DNA from: a virus
Strand: one strand, 5' to 3'
DNA length: 38,054 bases
IMG/VR virus record: IMGVR_UViG_3300032058_000002
Coordinates: 1-38,054 of that record
The number at the start of each line of letters is the position of its first letter. The stretch's first letter is position 1. Under the pieces are notes generated by a model, which saw nothing but the letters and a program-made list of their open reading frames with translations, was not told the DNA's origin and ran no database searches. A program made the position numbers and the translations under genes. Positions 17,669 to 25,417 of the stretch are shown piece after piece.

Positions 17669-19969
17669 CTACAGTAATATAGTGTAATATCCTTCAGTAT
17701 ACTTATGCGTATAAACAGCATAGTATGAATACTTAATAACAACTGTATCAGGTTTTTGTGAAGAAACTGCTACATTTATATCCCCAATTGACTCAATAAG
17801 TCTATTGTTAAGGTATGAGATAAAGAGGTTGGATAAGTAACCTTTAATCATTCCAGCATATCCACCTCTATTATAAATCAAAGAACCTCTAAATGTTCTA
17901 TCCATCTGGATAGCAACATCTCTTGCAATATAATCTTTAGCGGTAATGATATTAATGTTATTGCGTTTGACTGTGCTGTTATCGGTTGTCAAATCATCAA
18001 CAACTTTAAACACACCACCTGAAGAAGTAAGCAAGAAGCAACTATCGCTACCAGCTTGCTGTAACATATAATCTGTATAGTAACTATCGTAATCATCTTC
18101 AAATGGTTCTAATCCAGGTACTACACGACCAAGCAATGTTGTTGTTGGACTTGGGAAAGAATCCCTAAAAGCCATTACAGCTGCACCAATGAAAGCACCA
18201 TCAACAACAGTTGTTGCTTGTTGTCCTGTTGTTGGATCTGTATAGTAATATTTTGCACGAGTGGCATTAACAAACACAACCCGTTCACACTTTAATGTTG
18301 TAGCTATTCCACGAAGTGAATTCGGATCTGAGCTATCCCCAACTGGTGTTAAAGCTGGTGCACCTGTCCAAGCCATACGATATCGACCATTATCTGGTAA
18401 ACTGCGTTCAACAACATGTGCTTGTAATGCTGCACGACATAATGGTGAAGAATTAAGTATAGCAACATCTTGTACATCCCTATACTTGATAACATCAAGT
18501 GCATTAATATAATCAGAAATAGTTGCAGTGGGTCTGACCTGAACTATCGCAATTCTTGGAACATTGTAGTTCTTGAGTGCAAGTTTTGCAATCATCACTA
18601 AATCATTTTGTGGTATTTCTTCACCAAGATCATCTAAGACATCCTCAAAAGTCCAGAATTCTTTATATTTCATGAAGTCTGTACTTGGTCTATTAATTTC
18701 ATAAGAAACATAATATGTACCACCAGTTGCAACCTTCGGTGTATTTTGTATTGTAATACTTTGACCTATTTTCAGTAAATCAAGATTGGCAGGATCACCT
18801 GTTATAGTAATAGATGTTCCTCCAACAAGCACTTGTACTTTTATAACAAACATATAGTCAGTACCACTGATATTAGCAACAATCTGTGAACTATTAGCAG
18901 CACGTGCTATTGTTACAGGGGAAGCAAGCCTTAATTCTAACTGACCTGATGTGCTTGTTATTGTCTGACCATTCGTTATTGTAACAGTACTAGAACTTCC
19001 TGGAGTTGTAGCTGAAATCCTAATGTCTCCTCCAACGATTGCAACATTAAATCCATCACTAGATATAGCTGCATTCAGTTTTGAAACTAAATCACTGTAT
19101 GTAGTAGCACCTGTATCTAACATGATGCCATATTGTTTAGAATTGACGTTAATATAGTAAACATTACCTGCTATCAATCCAGAAGAAGTCCCACCTACAA
19201 TACCTGTTAAGCCAAATTCCTGATAAGCACTTGTTGCATCTTGTCCAGCAACTGCTGTTTCAGGTGTTGCACTGAGTGCAGCTAACAAGTCATTTGAAGT
19301 TCCTGCACCTATTGAAACAGTAGAACTTGAACCAGTAGTAGTATTGGTGACACGAATATCTCCACCAACAATAGATACAGCAAAGCTAGTTGATGAAAGT
19401 TGTGTATTAATTGCGTCAACAAGACCTTGATATGTCATTCCACTAGTAACAACCACTGAATAATTTACTTGTGAACCAGATGTAGTACCTATCTTGATTT
19501 CATATGCACCTACAGATAATCCACATCCAGCTGTTCCTACAATACCAGTTAACCCAAATTCCTGATAACCTGATGTTGCATTAGAACCAGGTACACTTGG
19601 ATCAGGTGTTGTACTTAATGCACCAAGTAATCCTGTACCTACAACCCCACCTGTAATAGTGTTACTTTCACTATTCACTAACCATGTAATATCACCAGTT
19701 GTTAAGTTAACTGAGATATCTACACCTTCAATTATGTCATTCAATCCACGTTGTGTTCCGCACTGCAGTATACGATATATACCAGTAGAATACTGCTCAA
19801 GTTTATCAACTGTTCCAGCAACTCTTGTAACACTTTCAAATAAGATTTTCTTATAAGGACTTGCTTTACCTATAAAACATGGTTTTCGCTGGGTGCTAGT
19901 TGGATTCGGTGCACCAGGTATCTCTATTTCCTCAATAACAGTCCCAGGTAATCTATAACCTAATGCCAT
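17669..19969 (-). CDS. Tail sheath protein with duplicated insert
   Basis: The 766-aa protein is longer than T4 gp18 (659 aa) and much longer than compact sheaths (about 390-490 aa). The N-terminus (LGYRLPGTVIEEIEIPG) and the final strands (DTVVIKYSYYAVYTHKYTEGYYTILL in part) are sheath-like; the C-terminal arm would link neighbouring subunits. The conserved core lies at about residues 400-766, including NDLVMIAKLALKNYNVPRIAI and the segment FIGAAVMAFRDSFPSPTTTLLG. Residues about 114-333 are two tandem copies of an inserted beta domain that interrupts the N-terminal half. The sheath contracts to drive the tube through the envelope. It begins a transcript unit with its own candidate promoter at 20056-20074. 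Its start has a GAGGAG ribosome site about 6 nt upstream. Confidence 0.87.
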   Translation of the reverse strand: MALGYRLPGTVIEEIEIPGAPNPTSTQRKPCFIGKASPYKKILFESVTRVAGTVDKLEQYSTGIYRILQCGTQRGLNDIIEGVDISVNLTTGDITWLVNSESNTITGGVVGTGLLGALSTTPDPSVPGSNATSGYQEFGLTGIVGTAGCGLSVGAYEIKIGTTSGSQVNYSVVVTSGMTYQGLVDAINTQLSSTSFAVSIVGGDIRVTNTTTGSSSTVSIGAGTSNDLLAALSATPETAVAGQDATSAYQEFGLTGIVGGTSSGLIAGNVYYINVNSKQYGIMLDTGATTYSDLVSKLNAAISSDGFNVAIVGGDIRISATTPGSSSTVTITNGQTITSTSGQLELRLASPVTIARAANSSQIVANISGTDYMFVIKVQVLVGGTSITITGDPANLDLLKIGQSITIQNTPKVATGGTYYVSYEINRPSTDFMKYKEFWTFEDVLDDLGEEIPQNDLVMIAKLALKNYNVPRIAIVQVRPTATISDYINALDVIKYRDVQDVAILNSSPLCRAALQAHVVERSLPDNGRYRMAWTGAPALTPVGDSSDPNSLRGIATTLKCERVVFVNATRAKYYYTDPTTGQQATTVVDGAFIGAAVMAFRDSFPSPTTTLLGRVVPGLEPFEDDYDSYYTDYMLQQAGSDSCFLLTSSGGVFKVVDDLTTDNSTVKRNNINIITAKDYIARDVAIQMDRTFRGSLIYNRGGYAGMIKGYLSNLFISYLNNRLIESIGDINVAVSSQKPDTVVIKYSYYAVYTHKYTEGYYTILL
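18971..19630 (-). repeat. Tandem duplicated domain inside the sheath
   Basis: Two copies of about 105-115 residues (19630-19286 and 19285-18971). Matching landmarks are LLGALSTTPD/LLAALSATPE, then YQEFGLTGIVG in both, a Y.I.V/I strand, TYQGLVDAINTQLSS/TYSDLVSKLNAAISS, VGGDIR in both, and GSSSTV in both. The pattern resembles the hook-IN type module of flagellar proteins and surface modules of other phage proteins. Confidence 0.8.
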
Positions 19970-20055
19970 ATTTTATCTCCTCTATACTGTTTACAATTTC
20001 TCCTATACAGAAAGGATTTTCTTATTTACATCACTATAATAATAGAAAACTAATA

Positions 20056-20074
20056 TAAATTTTATAGTATAACA
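20056..20074 (-). promoter_or_regulatory. Candidate promoter of the sheath gene
   Basis: The element TGTTATACTATAAAATTTA starts 3 nt after the upstream gene's stop and ends 86 nt before the sheath ATG. TG-T-TATACT is a possible extended -10. It is 17/19 identical to the element before the chaperone gene. The rest of the 108-nt gap (19970-20077) holds only leader sequence and the ribosome site. Confidence 0.45.
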
Positions 20075-20077
20075 AAA

Positions 20078-20776
20078 TTACTTTATTTTAGTCTCACCTG
20101 AAATATCTATACTAGAAAGTTGTACAAATGTTTTACTATAATCTTTAAATCTATATTCCACTAAAACAGATAACTCAATTGTATTTGTACAAATATATTG
20201 TAAACCTTGTTCATCTGCAATTTCTTTTTCACTACCTACTCGTATAGGTTCCATTGTTGGTGAGATAGCAAAGAATGATTTATCATCATCTTGATAAATA
20301 AATGTAGTTTTAAAAAAATGTATAAAACAGAATCTAACAGCATCAATCAGTTTTCTACGTTCTTCAGGTGATAACGTAGCAATAAGTAATGTTACTTGTA
20401 AGTTATCCATACCACCAAATACTTCTTGACCATACAATAACCCATCAACACCTATATACTTATCAATATACACCAGATTATCTGAACCGATGTATACAGG
20501 TTTCTCTTGATGTTGCATAACAACAACAGCAATCATAGGAAATTTTCTAGTTGTATAGGAAAATACTTTCGAAACAAATAACTTTTTCTTGTCCTCAGAA
20601 TTTTGAAAGCTTTCAATTGAAGGAAACACAACAGAAAAATAGCTACTATTTTGGTTAAAAAAAGTTTTAAGAATTTCAACAATAACAGAAGATGTCTGCG
20701 TCTCAATAAAAGACCAATGAAAATCCTCAAGAGGTGCACCTATGACATCAGGATGTTGTCTTGCAAATAAACTCAT
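20078..20776 (-). CDS. Probable neck or tail-terminator protein
   Basis: I do not recognise a family with certainty in this 232-aa protein. It lies immediately upstream of the sheath gene, where contractile phages usually encode tail completion or terminator proteins. The protein opens with a hydrophobic helix region (SSVIVEILKTFF), has strands IAVVVMQHQEKPVYIG, then LLIATLSPEERRKLIDAVRF, and ends in beta strands (IELSVLVEYRFKDYSKTFV). This helix-strand mix and the regular beta tail are compatible with the terminator fold that caps tube and sheath. Its ATG overlaps the previous stop by four bases (ATGA), so the two are coupled. The role is inferred from position. Confidence 0.55.
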   Translation of the reverse strand: MSLFARQHPDVIGAPLEDFHWSFIETQTSSVIVEILKTFFNQNSSYFSVVFPSIESFQNSEDKKKLFVSKVFSYTTRKFPMIAVVVMQHQEKPVYIGSDNLVYIDKYIGVDGLLYGQEVFGGMDNLQVTLLIATLSPEERRKLIDAVRFCFIHFFKTTFIYQDDDKSFFAISPTMEPIRVGSEKEIADEQGLQYICTNTIELSVLVEYRFKDYSKTFVQLSSIDISGETKIK

Positions 20777-21018
20777 TTTTCTATACTTATAACATTACAG
20801 AGTATTGTTTTATTCCTTAAAGAGCTTGTAACATATACTTTATCAAAGTATAGACAAGGAGAATCTTTAAATATACAACAAGGTTGTTTTTCCTCATCAT
20901 ATACTAGATCTTCTACTCTACCTGAACCAGGGCACTCAGATGGTCGGATGATAACACCATCATCATCAATCAAGATTTCTGAAAACAGTACTTCAACACT
21001 ACTATTTTTTATCCTCAC
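20773..21018 (-). CDS. Small unrecognised protein, cysteine-containing
   Basis: This is an unrecognised 81-aa protein (83 aa if the GTG at 21024 is used). I prefer the GTG at 21018 because GGAGGAGG lies 6 nt before it, but directly abuts the first GTG. It has four to five cysteines (one near residue 30, CC near 47, one near 55 and one near the end) and a CPGSGR turn, so metal binding is possible. It overlaps the upstream gene by about 17-23 nt and the downstream gene by four bases, so it is embedded in a coupled operon of neck-region genes. No function can be assigned. Confidence 0.55.
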   Translation of the reverse strand: MRIKNSSVEVLFSEILIDDDGVIIRPSECPGSGRVEDLVYDEEKQPCCIFKDSPCLYFDKVYVTSSLRNKTILCNVISIEK

Positions 21019-21688
21019 ACTCACCCTCCTCCTCTATACGTGCAAGATGTAGCTGGTCGTTGTCAACGATAATTTTCCACATCACACCACCTACTTTACT
21101 TTGATAATGTGTACTACTAACTTTGTCTACTAACCTTTTTACATAGGGAGTTAATGGTATTACTCTCTTACTGTTAAGGTAACTATATGCTCTTTCAGTA
21201 TCAGCAATCTTTTCAGAATATAAATCTTCACTCTGATATGCCATTTTCTTGGCAAGAGAAAGTAGATAAGCAGCTTCACGAGGGCATAAGTTAGTATGAA
21301 CATCACCTTTAACTAACTCTTGAACATCTGTAACAGTTAAATTGTTTTCACCCCATACACGAAGTGCTTTCATTAAATCCATTCCTTGTTTTCGATATCG
21401 CTGATTCAAATCAAGTAAGAAAGGTACTGCATCTTTCAACACTTGAGTTGACTTTTTGTTCTTCAAATCTTGTTTTAGCTTTTCTTCCATATCAAGTAAT
21501 CCTCCTTTACCTGTATAATAATTAGGTATTTCTTCAATATGATCTTTTGCAATATCTTCTACATATTCAGATATGCTATTCTTAGCTTTTTCACTATCAT
21601 TTTCAGCATCAGTAATAATTTTCTTAATAGTATCTTTATGCTCTTGTTCTATCATTTTACCAACTTCTAGTTCTTTTTCTTTTGACAT
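21002..21688 (-). CDS. Unrecognised helical neck-region protein
   Basis: This 228-aa protein is not recognised. The first 90 residues are highly charged helix (KEKELEVGKMIEQEHKDTI and following). Then come a hydrophobic helix (VLKDAVPFLLDLNQRYRKQG), a middle region with CPREAAYLLSLAKKMAYQSE, and a short beta segment (VGGVMWKIIVDN). It has GAGGTG as ribosome site and lies 17 nt after the zinc-cluster protein gene. The mixture suggests a soluble virion or assembly protein. Position between probable neck genes is the only clue to its role. Confidence 0.6.
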   Translation of the reverse strand: MSKEKELEVGKMIEQEHKDTIKKIITDAENDSEKAKNSISEYVEDIAKDHIEEIPNYYTGKGGLLDMEEKLKQDLKNKKSTQVLKDAVPFLLDLNQRYRKQGMDLMKALRVWGENNLTVTDVQELVKGDVHTNLCPREAAYLLSLAKKMAYQSEDLYSEKIADTERAYSYLNSKRVIPLTPYVKRLVDKVSSTHYQSKVGGVMWKIIVDNDQLHLARIEEEGECEDKK

Positions 21689-21705
21689 AGTAATTCACCT
21701 CACGA

Positions 21706-22716
21706 TTACAATAAAGTATAAATTACACCACCAACATCTTCTATTGCACGTATTAACTCAGTATCAAATTCAGTATGTAACAATTGAAGTTGCGGACCAT
21801 ATGTATACTTTGTGAGTTTAACAGCCCTGTATCGCTGACCTGAAAACGTACCAGTTAAGAACTCAATTACATCAGTTTCTTCAACTCTTACTTCAGGCAT
21901 AACCCACCAACGCAATGGCTTCTTAACAGTCCAACCATATTCACCTTGTGCTACTTCTTCAGTTGGAGCAACACGAGAGGCTAAAAATGCAGGTATATGT
22001 ATATTAAATCTATTATCAATCTCCCAAAGAGTTGGATGGTTTCTATATCTAAATCGTATTGAATTAAACTTACTACTAGGAGATGTAGAAGTTTTTCTTT
22101 CAAATACAACTCTAAACTTAATTTGTGTAGGATATGGTTCAGTAAATACAAGCGATTGTGCTTTACGATTACTTAACAAATCAGTTGAAGGTACCATTGT
22201 TAGTTCTGTCCATGTAGTACCATCTATAGAGTAATAATATCTTACTCTATTTATACTAGGATCAAACTGATCTGCTACAAGAAAATAATCTACCTCACAA
22301 AATTTTTCTAATGATAACCATGTAGTTTCTATATAACCTGTCAATGCTGTACCTGATAGTGTAAATGCTTTTCTATCAGCTTGGACAATAACCCCTGGAG
22401 ATTGATAATCATATTTTGATGGGGTTGACAGTGTATACTCTTTGTAACCATATTTTTGATAACCTTCTAAGTAGCCTGTTCCATCACATAAAATATGTGT
22501 TTTATCAGGAGTATTTGTTTGAGAGTTCCAGCAATAGCATCTAGTAAGCCCAGGCACAACATTACCTATTGGAGTAATAGTGGAATTCTTAAACAATGTA
22601 CAAGGAGAGCCAAACCCATTCATAATAATACGATTACGGTTTAGTAGTCTGTTGTAGATATTATATTTATCTACAACCCCACGTATATCATTTCTGGTTG
22701 TATTAGTCCATCTCAT
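21706..22716 (-). CDS. Probable neck protein with four-cysteine cluster and discoidin-like region
   Basis: The 336-aa protein has two notable parts. At residues 39-90 there is a cluster C39, C60, C62, C77, with RCYCWN and LCDGTGYLEGYQK. The 'CxGTGy..G' form resembles the DnaJ-type zinc loop that also occurs in neck proteins of some large phages. From about 95 to 225 is a beta region with YYYSIDGTTWTELTMVP and IKFRVVFERK, resembling a discoidin (F5/8 C-like) jelly roll, which often binds sugars. The rest (WWVMPEVRVEETDVIEFLTG) is again beta-rich. It would be a virion protein near the head-tail joint, by position. The ATG overlaps the Nudix gene by 14 nt. Zinc binding and the jelly roll are inference. 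Confidence 0.6.
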   Translation of the reverse strand: MRWTNTTRNDIRGVVDKYNIYNRLLNRNRIIMNGFGSPCTLFKNSTITPIGNVVPGLTRCYCWNSQTNTPDKTHILCDGTGYLEGYQKYGYKEYTLSTPSKYDYQSPGVIVQADRKAFTLSGTALTGYIETTWLSLEKFCEVDYFLVADQFDPSINRVRYYYSIDGTTWTELTMVPSTDLLSNRKAQSLVFTEPYPTQIKFRVVFERKTSTSPSSKFNSIRFRYRNHPTLWEIDNRFNIHIPAFLASRVAPTEEVAQGEYGWTVKKPLRWWVMPEVRVEETDVIEFLTGTFSGQRYRAVKLTKYTYGPQLQLLHTEFDTELIRAIEDVGGVIYTLL

Positions 22717-23263
22717 ACAAGCTCTTCTTGAAGATAAAATAAACCAATGATAACATAGATATAATTTCCATACTTGTACTAGAAGTGATAAGTTTTTCTA
22801 TAGCAAAGAAATCGACCCACAAGTTTGTGCTTAACTGCTCAAAATAATCATCACCAGTAGTTGGTGTTGCAGGTTCCAAGTAAGACGACAAATCAACTAA
22901 GTATACATAAAATTCCTTTTTGATACAAATATAAGGAAAGAGAATTTTCTTAATAAGTGCTACATCATTTTCAGAAACTTTATAACCAGTTTCCTCTTGT
23001 AATTCTCGTATTGCTGTTATAACAGGATTAAACTCTTCTCCTCTATCTATCGTCCCTGAAATAGGTCTAAGCACCATACCTAAGTGAGGTGTATATTCTT
23101 GTCGGATTAGAAACCGAACACTATTTTTATGCAAAGACTCATTATAATACACTTTAAATGGAAGAATATAAACTCCACCAGGTTCAACAATATACTCATA
23201 TCCTTCTGAACTCTTAAATACTTCTAGATACTTACCTTTATATTCAAGTTTATCACTCACCAA
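22703..23263 (-). CDS. Nudix hydrolase
   Basis: This 186-aa protein carries a Nudix box at residues 70-94: GTIDRGEE ... AIRELQEETGYKV. The catalytic REL.EETGY is exact. The stretch between the first glycine and REL is two residues longer than the standard GX5EX7RE spacing. The family hydrolyses nucleoside diphosphates linked to another group; the substrate cannot be read. The overall layout (N-terminal VEPGGVYILPFKV strands, SVRFLIRQEYTP before the box) is closest to the ADP-sugar pyrophosphatase type. It starts at TTG (23263) or GTG (23260), both served by AGGAGG (9 or 12 nt away). It overlaps the upstream gene by 4-7 nt and the downstream gene by 14 nt, so it is co-translated with virion genes. 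Confidence 0.85.
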   Translation of the reverse strand: MVSDKLEYKGKYLEVFKSSEGYEYIVEPGGVYILPFKVYYNESLHKNSVRFLIRQEYTPHLGMVLRPISGTIDRGEEFNPVITAIRELQEETGYKVSENDVALIKKILFPYICIKKEFYVYLVDLSSYLEPATPTTGDDYFEQLSTNLWVDFFAIEKLITSSTSMEIISMLSLVYFIFKKSLYEMD

Positions 23264-23589
23264 TTTGTATTACCTCCTGAAGGAGATTCACCTGTGATAG
23301 GTGCACTGATAAGACCTTCAAGTGTGCAAGTATCTTGATCAGGAACCAGTATTTTCTTCTTAAAACCAATAACAGGTATACTAATAACATACTCAACATT
23401 TTTTAACAATGAAATTGTAAACAAACCATTGCTATCTGTAACTGAACTTATAACATCTTGCGAAATGAATGCATTAAGTTGTGCATGGACAGTTCCAATC
23501 TGATAAGGCCTAGCAAAAACCAATACACCAGTAACACCAGCACCTGTACCAGATATTACTGCTCCTGATATTATACATGTATTCGCCAT
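23257..23589 (-). CDS. Transthyretin-like (carboxypeptidase-regulatory-like) beta protein
   Basis: The 110-aa protein shows the pattern of a small seven-strand beta sandwich: CIISGAVISGTGAGVTGVLV, then the typical 'vTD.nG.F.i.l' core as SVTDSNGLFTISLLKN, then VEYVISIPVIGFKKKILVPD. This type of domain decorates virion surfaces and fibres in many phages. It ends with a loose glycine/serine tail. A short linker separates it from the ribbon-helix-helix gene upstream, and its end overlaps the Nudix start. A neck or tail decoration role is inferred. Confidence 0.65.
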   Translation of the reverse strand: MANTCIISGAVISGTGAGVTGVLVFARPYQIGTVHAQLNAFISQDVISSVTDSNGLFTISLLKNVEYVISIPVIGFKKKILVPDQDTCTLEGLISAPITGESPSGGNTNW

Positions 23590-23596
23590 AACACAC

Positions 23597-23773
23597 CTAA
23601 TCCAATTTGATTCGATCTTCTAAGTAAGCTTTTATAAGCAAATAGAAACCTTCTTGTATAGTATACCCTTCTTCTTTAAGTTTCTTCTTAAACGCATCAT
23701 AAATATCTATAGGTACTCCTGAAATACTTAAACAAGTTAACCCTTTTTTCTCACTTTTAACTCGTACAGGCAT
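23597..23773 (-). CDS. Ribbon-helix-helix protein (58 aa)
   Basis: This small gene encodes 58 residues and ends in TAG. The ATG at 23773 has AAGGGGG about 11 nt upstream. The sequence GLTCLSISGVPIDIYDAFKKK followed by GYTIQEGFYLLIKAYLE fits the CopG/Arc pattern: a short beta strand, a helix starting 'p.e.y..f....', a turn 'eGyt', and a second helix. Such dimers bind operator DNA. It sits in the middle of virion genes and would share their transcript. It may regulate this cluster or be a small repressor of another region. The DNA-binding role is inferred from the fold pattern. Confidence 0.7.
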   Translation of the reverse strand: MPVRVKSEKKGLTCLSISGVPIDIYDAFKKKLKEEGYTIQEGFYLLIKAYLEDRIKLD

Positions 23774-23907
23774 TGGTATAACAACCCCCTTAATACAGGA
23801 TCACTAACTGTAGAAACTAAAGCAGAAGCAAGTAGTTCTAAGACTCTATTACTATAATAAATCTGCTTTATTTCTCTATTACTTTTTCGTACGTTAAATT
23901 TTAACAT
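23737..23907 (-). CDS. Possible small protein (56 aa)
   Basis: This open frame of 56 residues starts with an ATG 9 nt after the previous stop and overlaps the start of the ribbon-helix-helix gene by 37 nt. It is basic at both ends (MLKFNVRKSNREIKQ and LKVRKKG), with a hydrophobic middle (VLELLASALVSTV). The ribosome site is weak (AAAGAAAA). It fills an otherwise empty 143-nt gap in a region where genes abut, which supports it. I do not recognise it, and it could be a chance frame. Confidence 0.4.
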   Translation of the reverse strand: MLKFNVRKSNREIKQIYYSNRVLELLASALVSTVSDPVLRGLLYQCLYELKVRKKG

Positions 23908-23916
23908 ATTTTTCTT

Positions 23917-24168
23917 TTACTTAACACTAGACATTGTATTATCATGTACCATTCCTAAAAGGTTTCGTCTAATTGATTCATACTTTAATATTTCAACAGT
24001 AGCATCTCCATTACGTAAATCTAAACTAAGAGAAGCACATTCAACTGGGTCATAAAATACCCAAGAACCTGTTTCTTTATCATAACCTTTTGCAAGTTTT
24101 ACACCTGAATAAACTAAAAAAGTTGCTAGCACTAAATCTCTAGTGTAAAACAAAGAATCATCCTTCAT
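23917..24168 (-). CDS. Small phage protein, DUF5659-like
   Basis: The 83-aa protein starts four residues before the upstream gene's stop, in an overlap. Its pattern (FYTRDLVLATFLVYSGVKLA, then GSWVFYDPVECASLSLD, then NGDATVEILKYESIRRNL) resembles the short DUF5659 type found in phages: 'f.t.dl.la..L...g', a 'f.F.d...' strand, a 'v....y...r.l' helix. That family has no known function. The assignment is by eye. Confidence 0.55.
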   Translation of the reverse strand: MKDDSLFYTRDLVLATFLVYSGVKLAKGYDKETGSWVFYDPVECASLSLDLRNGDATVEILKYESIRRNLLGMVHDNTMSSVK

Positions 24169-25123
24169 CTGTCCACCTCTGCTTTATACGTTGGGTAAGC
24201 CATTGCGATAGCTCTGGTAGACTTACTTCCTGTAAGTTCTTGTTTGTATTAACTGGATACATCTTTTGAGTATCCTGCTGCCGATGATGCATAGTTTGCG
24301 TATTACTAAACAAGTTAGGTTTTGTAACATACTCAGGTTCAACTTTACTAAATGACATTGATTCAAGTTCACTGTGTATATCCTGTTTTGTAAGAGGTAT
24401 CAGTTTCAATCCTCTTTGTAAATACAATGGAGCAAGAGCGACTCCGTTTACAATAGGAACATCTGCTTTAAAATCGTACTTGTATCCTTCATAAACAATA
24501 CTTACAACAACACTTACAAGTGCATTACATATTGTTCCATCTTCAAACAATTTTGATACCTGGCTTGAAATAAATGTATAGCGAGGCACTTGATCTACAA
24601 GTTGTGTTAAAACATCATCAAGTACATATTCAACAACTTTAAATACATGTTCTTTGTAAACACCTGAAGAATCATATTGTTTGCGTTTAGGGACATTTCG
24701 ATTCATAAAATCTTCTAGCTTTTTATCAAGCTCTTTAATTTTATCTTGTATGTAAGAATCAACCTCATCTAGTACCTTTTTCAACTTCTGCTGAAAATCT
24801 ATATCTTGTACTAGAGTTTTAATCTGTAAAACTTCAGCCCATATCTTTTGAAGCTCTTCAGGTGATATTCCTACAGTAGTATCCGTTGATAGTGTAAGAT
24901 TATCAATCGATACATCTGTTTTTGCTGGACTAGATTTTGCAGTCTGGTCAACAGGAGGTATATCTATAATCTTCTCACTATCAGCTTTTCTACTTAGTTT
25001 ATACTCTTGACGAAATTTTTCCTTTTCATCCGCTCCAAGTATATCTTTACGAATATCCCTATCATAAACTTGCTGAAAATAATCCTCTATAGAAGAAACA
25101 GAAGGTATTTTTATCTTACCCAT
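24158..25123 (-). CDS. Unrecognised virion-region protein with coiled coil
   Basis: This 321-aa protein is not recognised. The N-terminal 60 residues are charged. Residues about 85-150 are a coiled coil (LQKIWAEVLQIKTLVQDID, then KLKKVLDEVDSYIQDKIKEL). A compact domain follows at about 160-270, with HVFKVVEYVLDDVLTQLVDQ and alternating strands (ALVSVVVSIVYEGYKYDFKA). The tail is glutamine-rich (TQTMHHRQQDTQKMYP). It starts at ATG with AAGGA upstream. Position between capsid and tail genes suggests a neck or internal head protein, by inference only. Confidence 0.6.
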   Translation of the reverse strand: MGKIKIPSVSSIEDYFQQVYDRDIRKDILGADEKEKFRQEYKLSRKADSEKIIDIPPVDQTAKSSPAKTDVSIDNLTLSTDTTVGISPEELQKIWAEVLQIKTLVQDIDFQQKLKKVLDEVDSYIQDKIKELDKKLEDFMNRNVPKRKQYDSSGVYKEHVFKVVEYVLDDVLTQLVDQVPRYTFISSQVSKLFEDGTICNALVSVVVSIVYEGYKYDFKADVPIVNGVALAPLYLQRGLKLIPLTKQDIHSELESMSFSKVEPEYVTKPNLFSNTQTMHHRQQDTQKMYPVNTNKNLQEVSLPELSQWLTQRIKQRWTDEG

Positions 25124-25141
25124 GTTATATAATCCTTATTG

Positions 25142-25354
25142 TTAAGAGATAACAACCTCATTCTCAGTCTCATAAGCAACTTTAAGGTCTTTCTTGTAAT
25201 CATACGATATAATAGAATCACGAGTAGTCGATGAAAAATCAGCTTTGATTCTTCTATAACCATCTAAATAATCAGCACCTTGCTCTTGTTGTTTTACCAA
25301 AGCTGTCTGCTTGCTACTAGAAATAAATCGTACTAAACCTGTATATTTCGCCAT
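25142..25354 (-). CDS. Small unrecognised basic protein
   Basis: I choose the ATG at 25354 (70 aa) because AGGTG lies 6 nt upstream; the frame also has a GTG at 25363. The protein is basic, begins AKYTGLVRFISSSKQTALVK and ends in an acidic strand (VAYETENEVVIS). The 63-nt stretch above it is very AT-rich, with TATATTATAAACTATAAT that may include a -10. No family is recognised. Confidence 0.5.
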   Translation of the reverse strand: MAKYTGLVRFISSSKQTALVKQQEQGADYLDGYRRIKADFSSTTRDSIISYDYKKDLKVAYETENEVVIS

Positions 25355-25417
25355 AGTATTCACCTCATTATAGTTTATAATATAGTTGAAAAAATAATAG
25401 AATACTAGAAGTATTTA

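Noticed and set aside
25367-25372. TATAAT as -10 for the 70-aa gene
   Set aside because: A start of transcription from it would fall after the ribosome site, so it cannot serve that gene.
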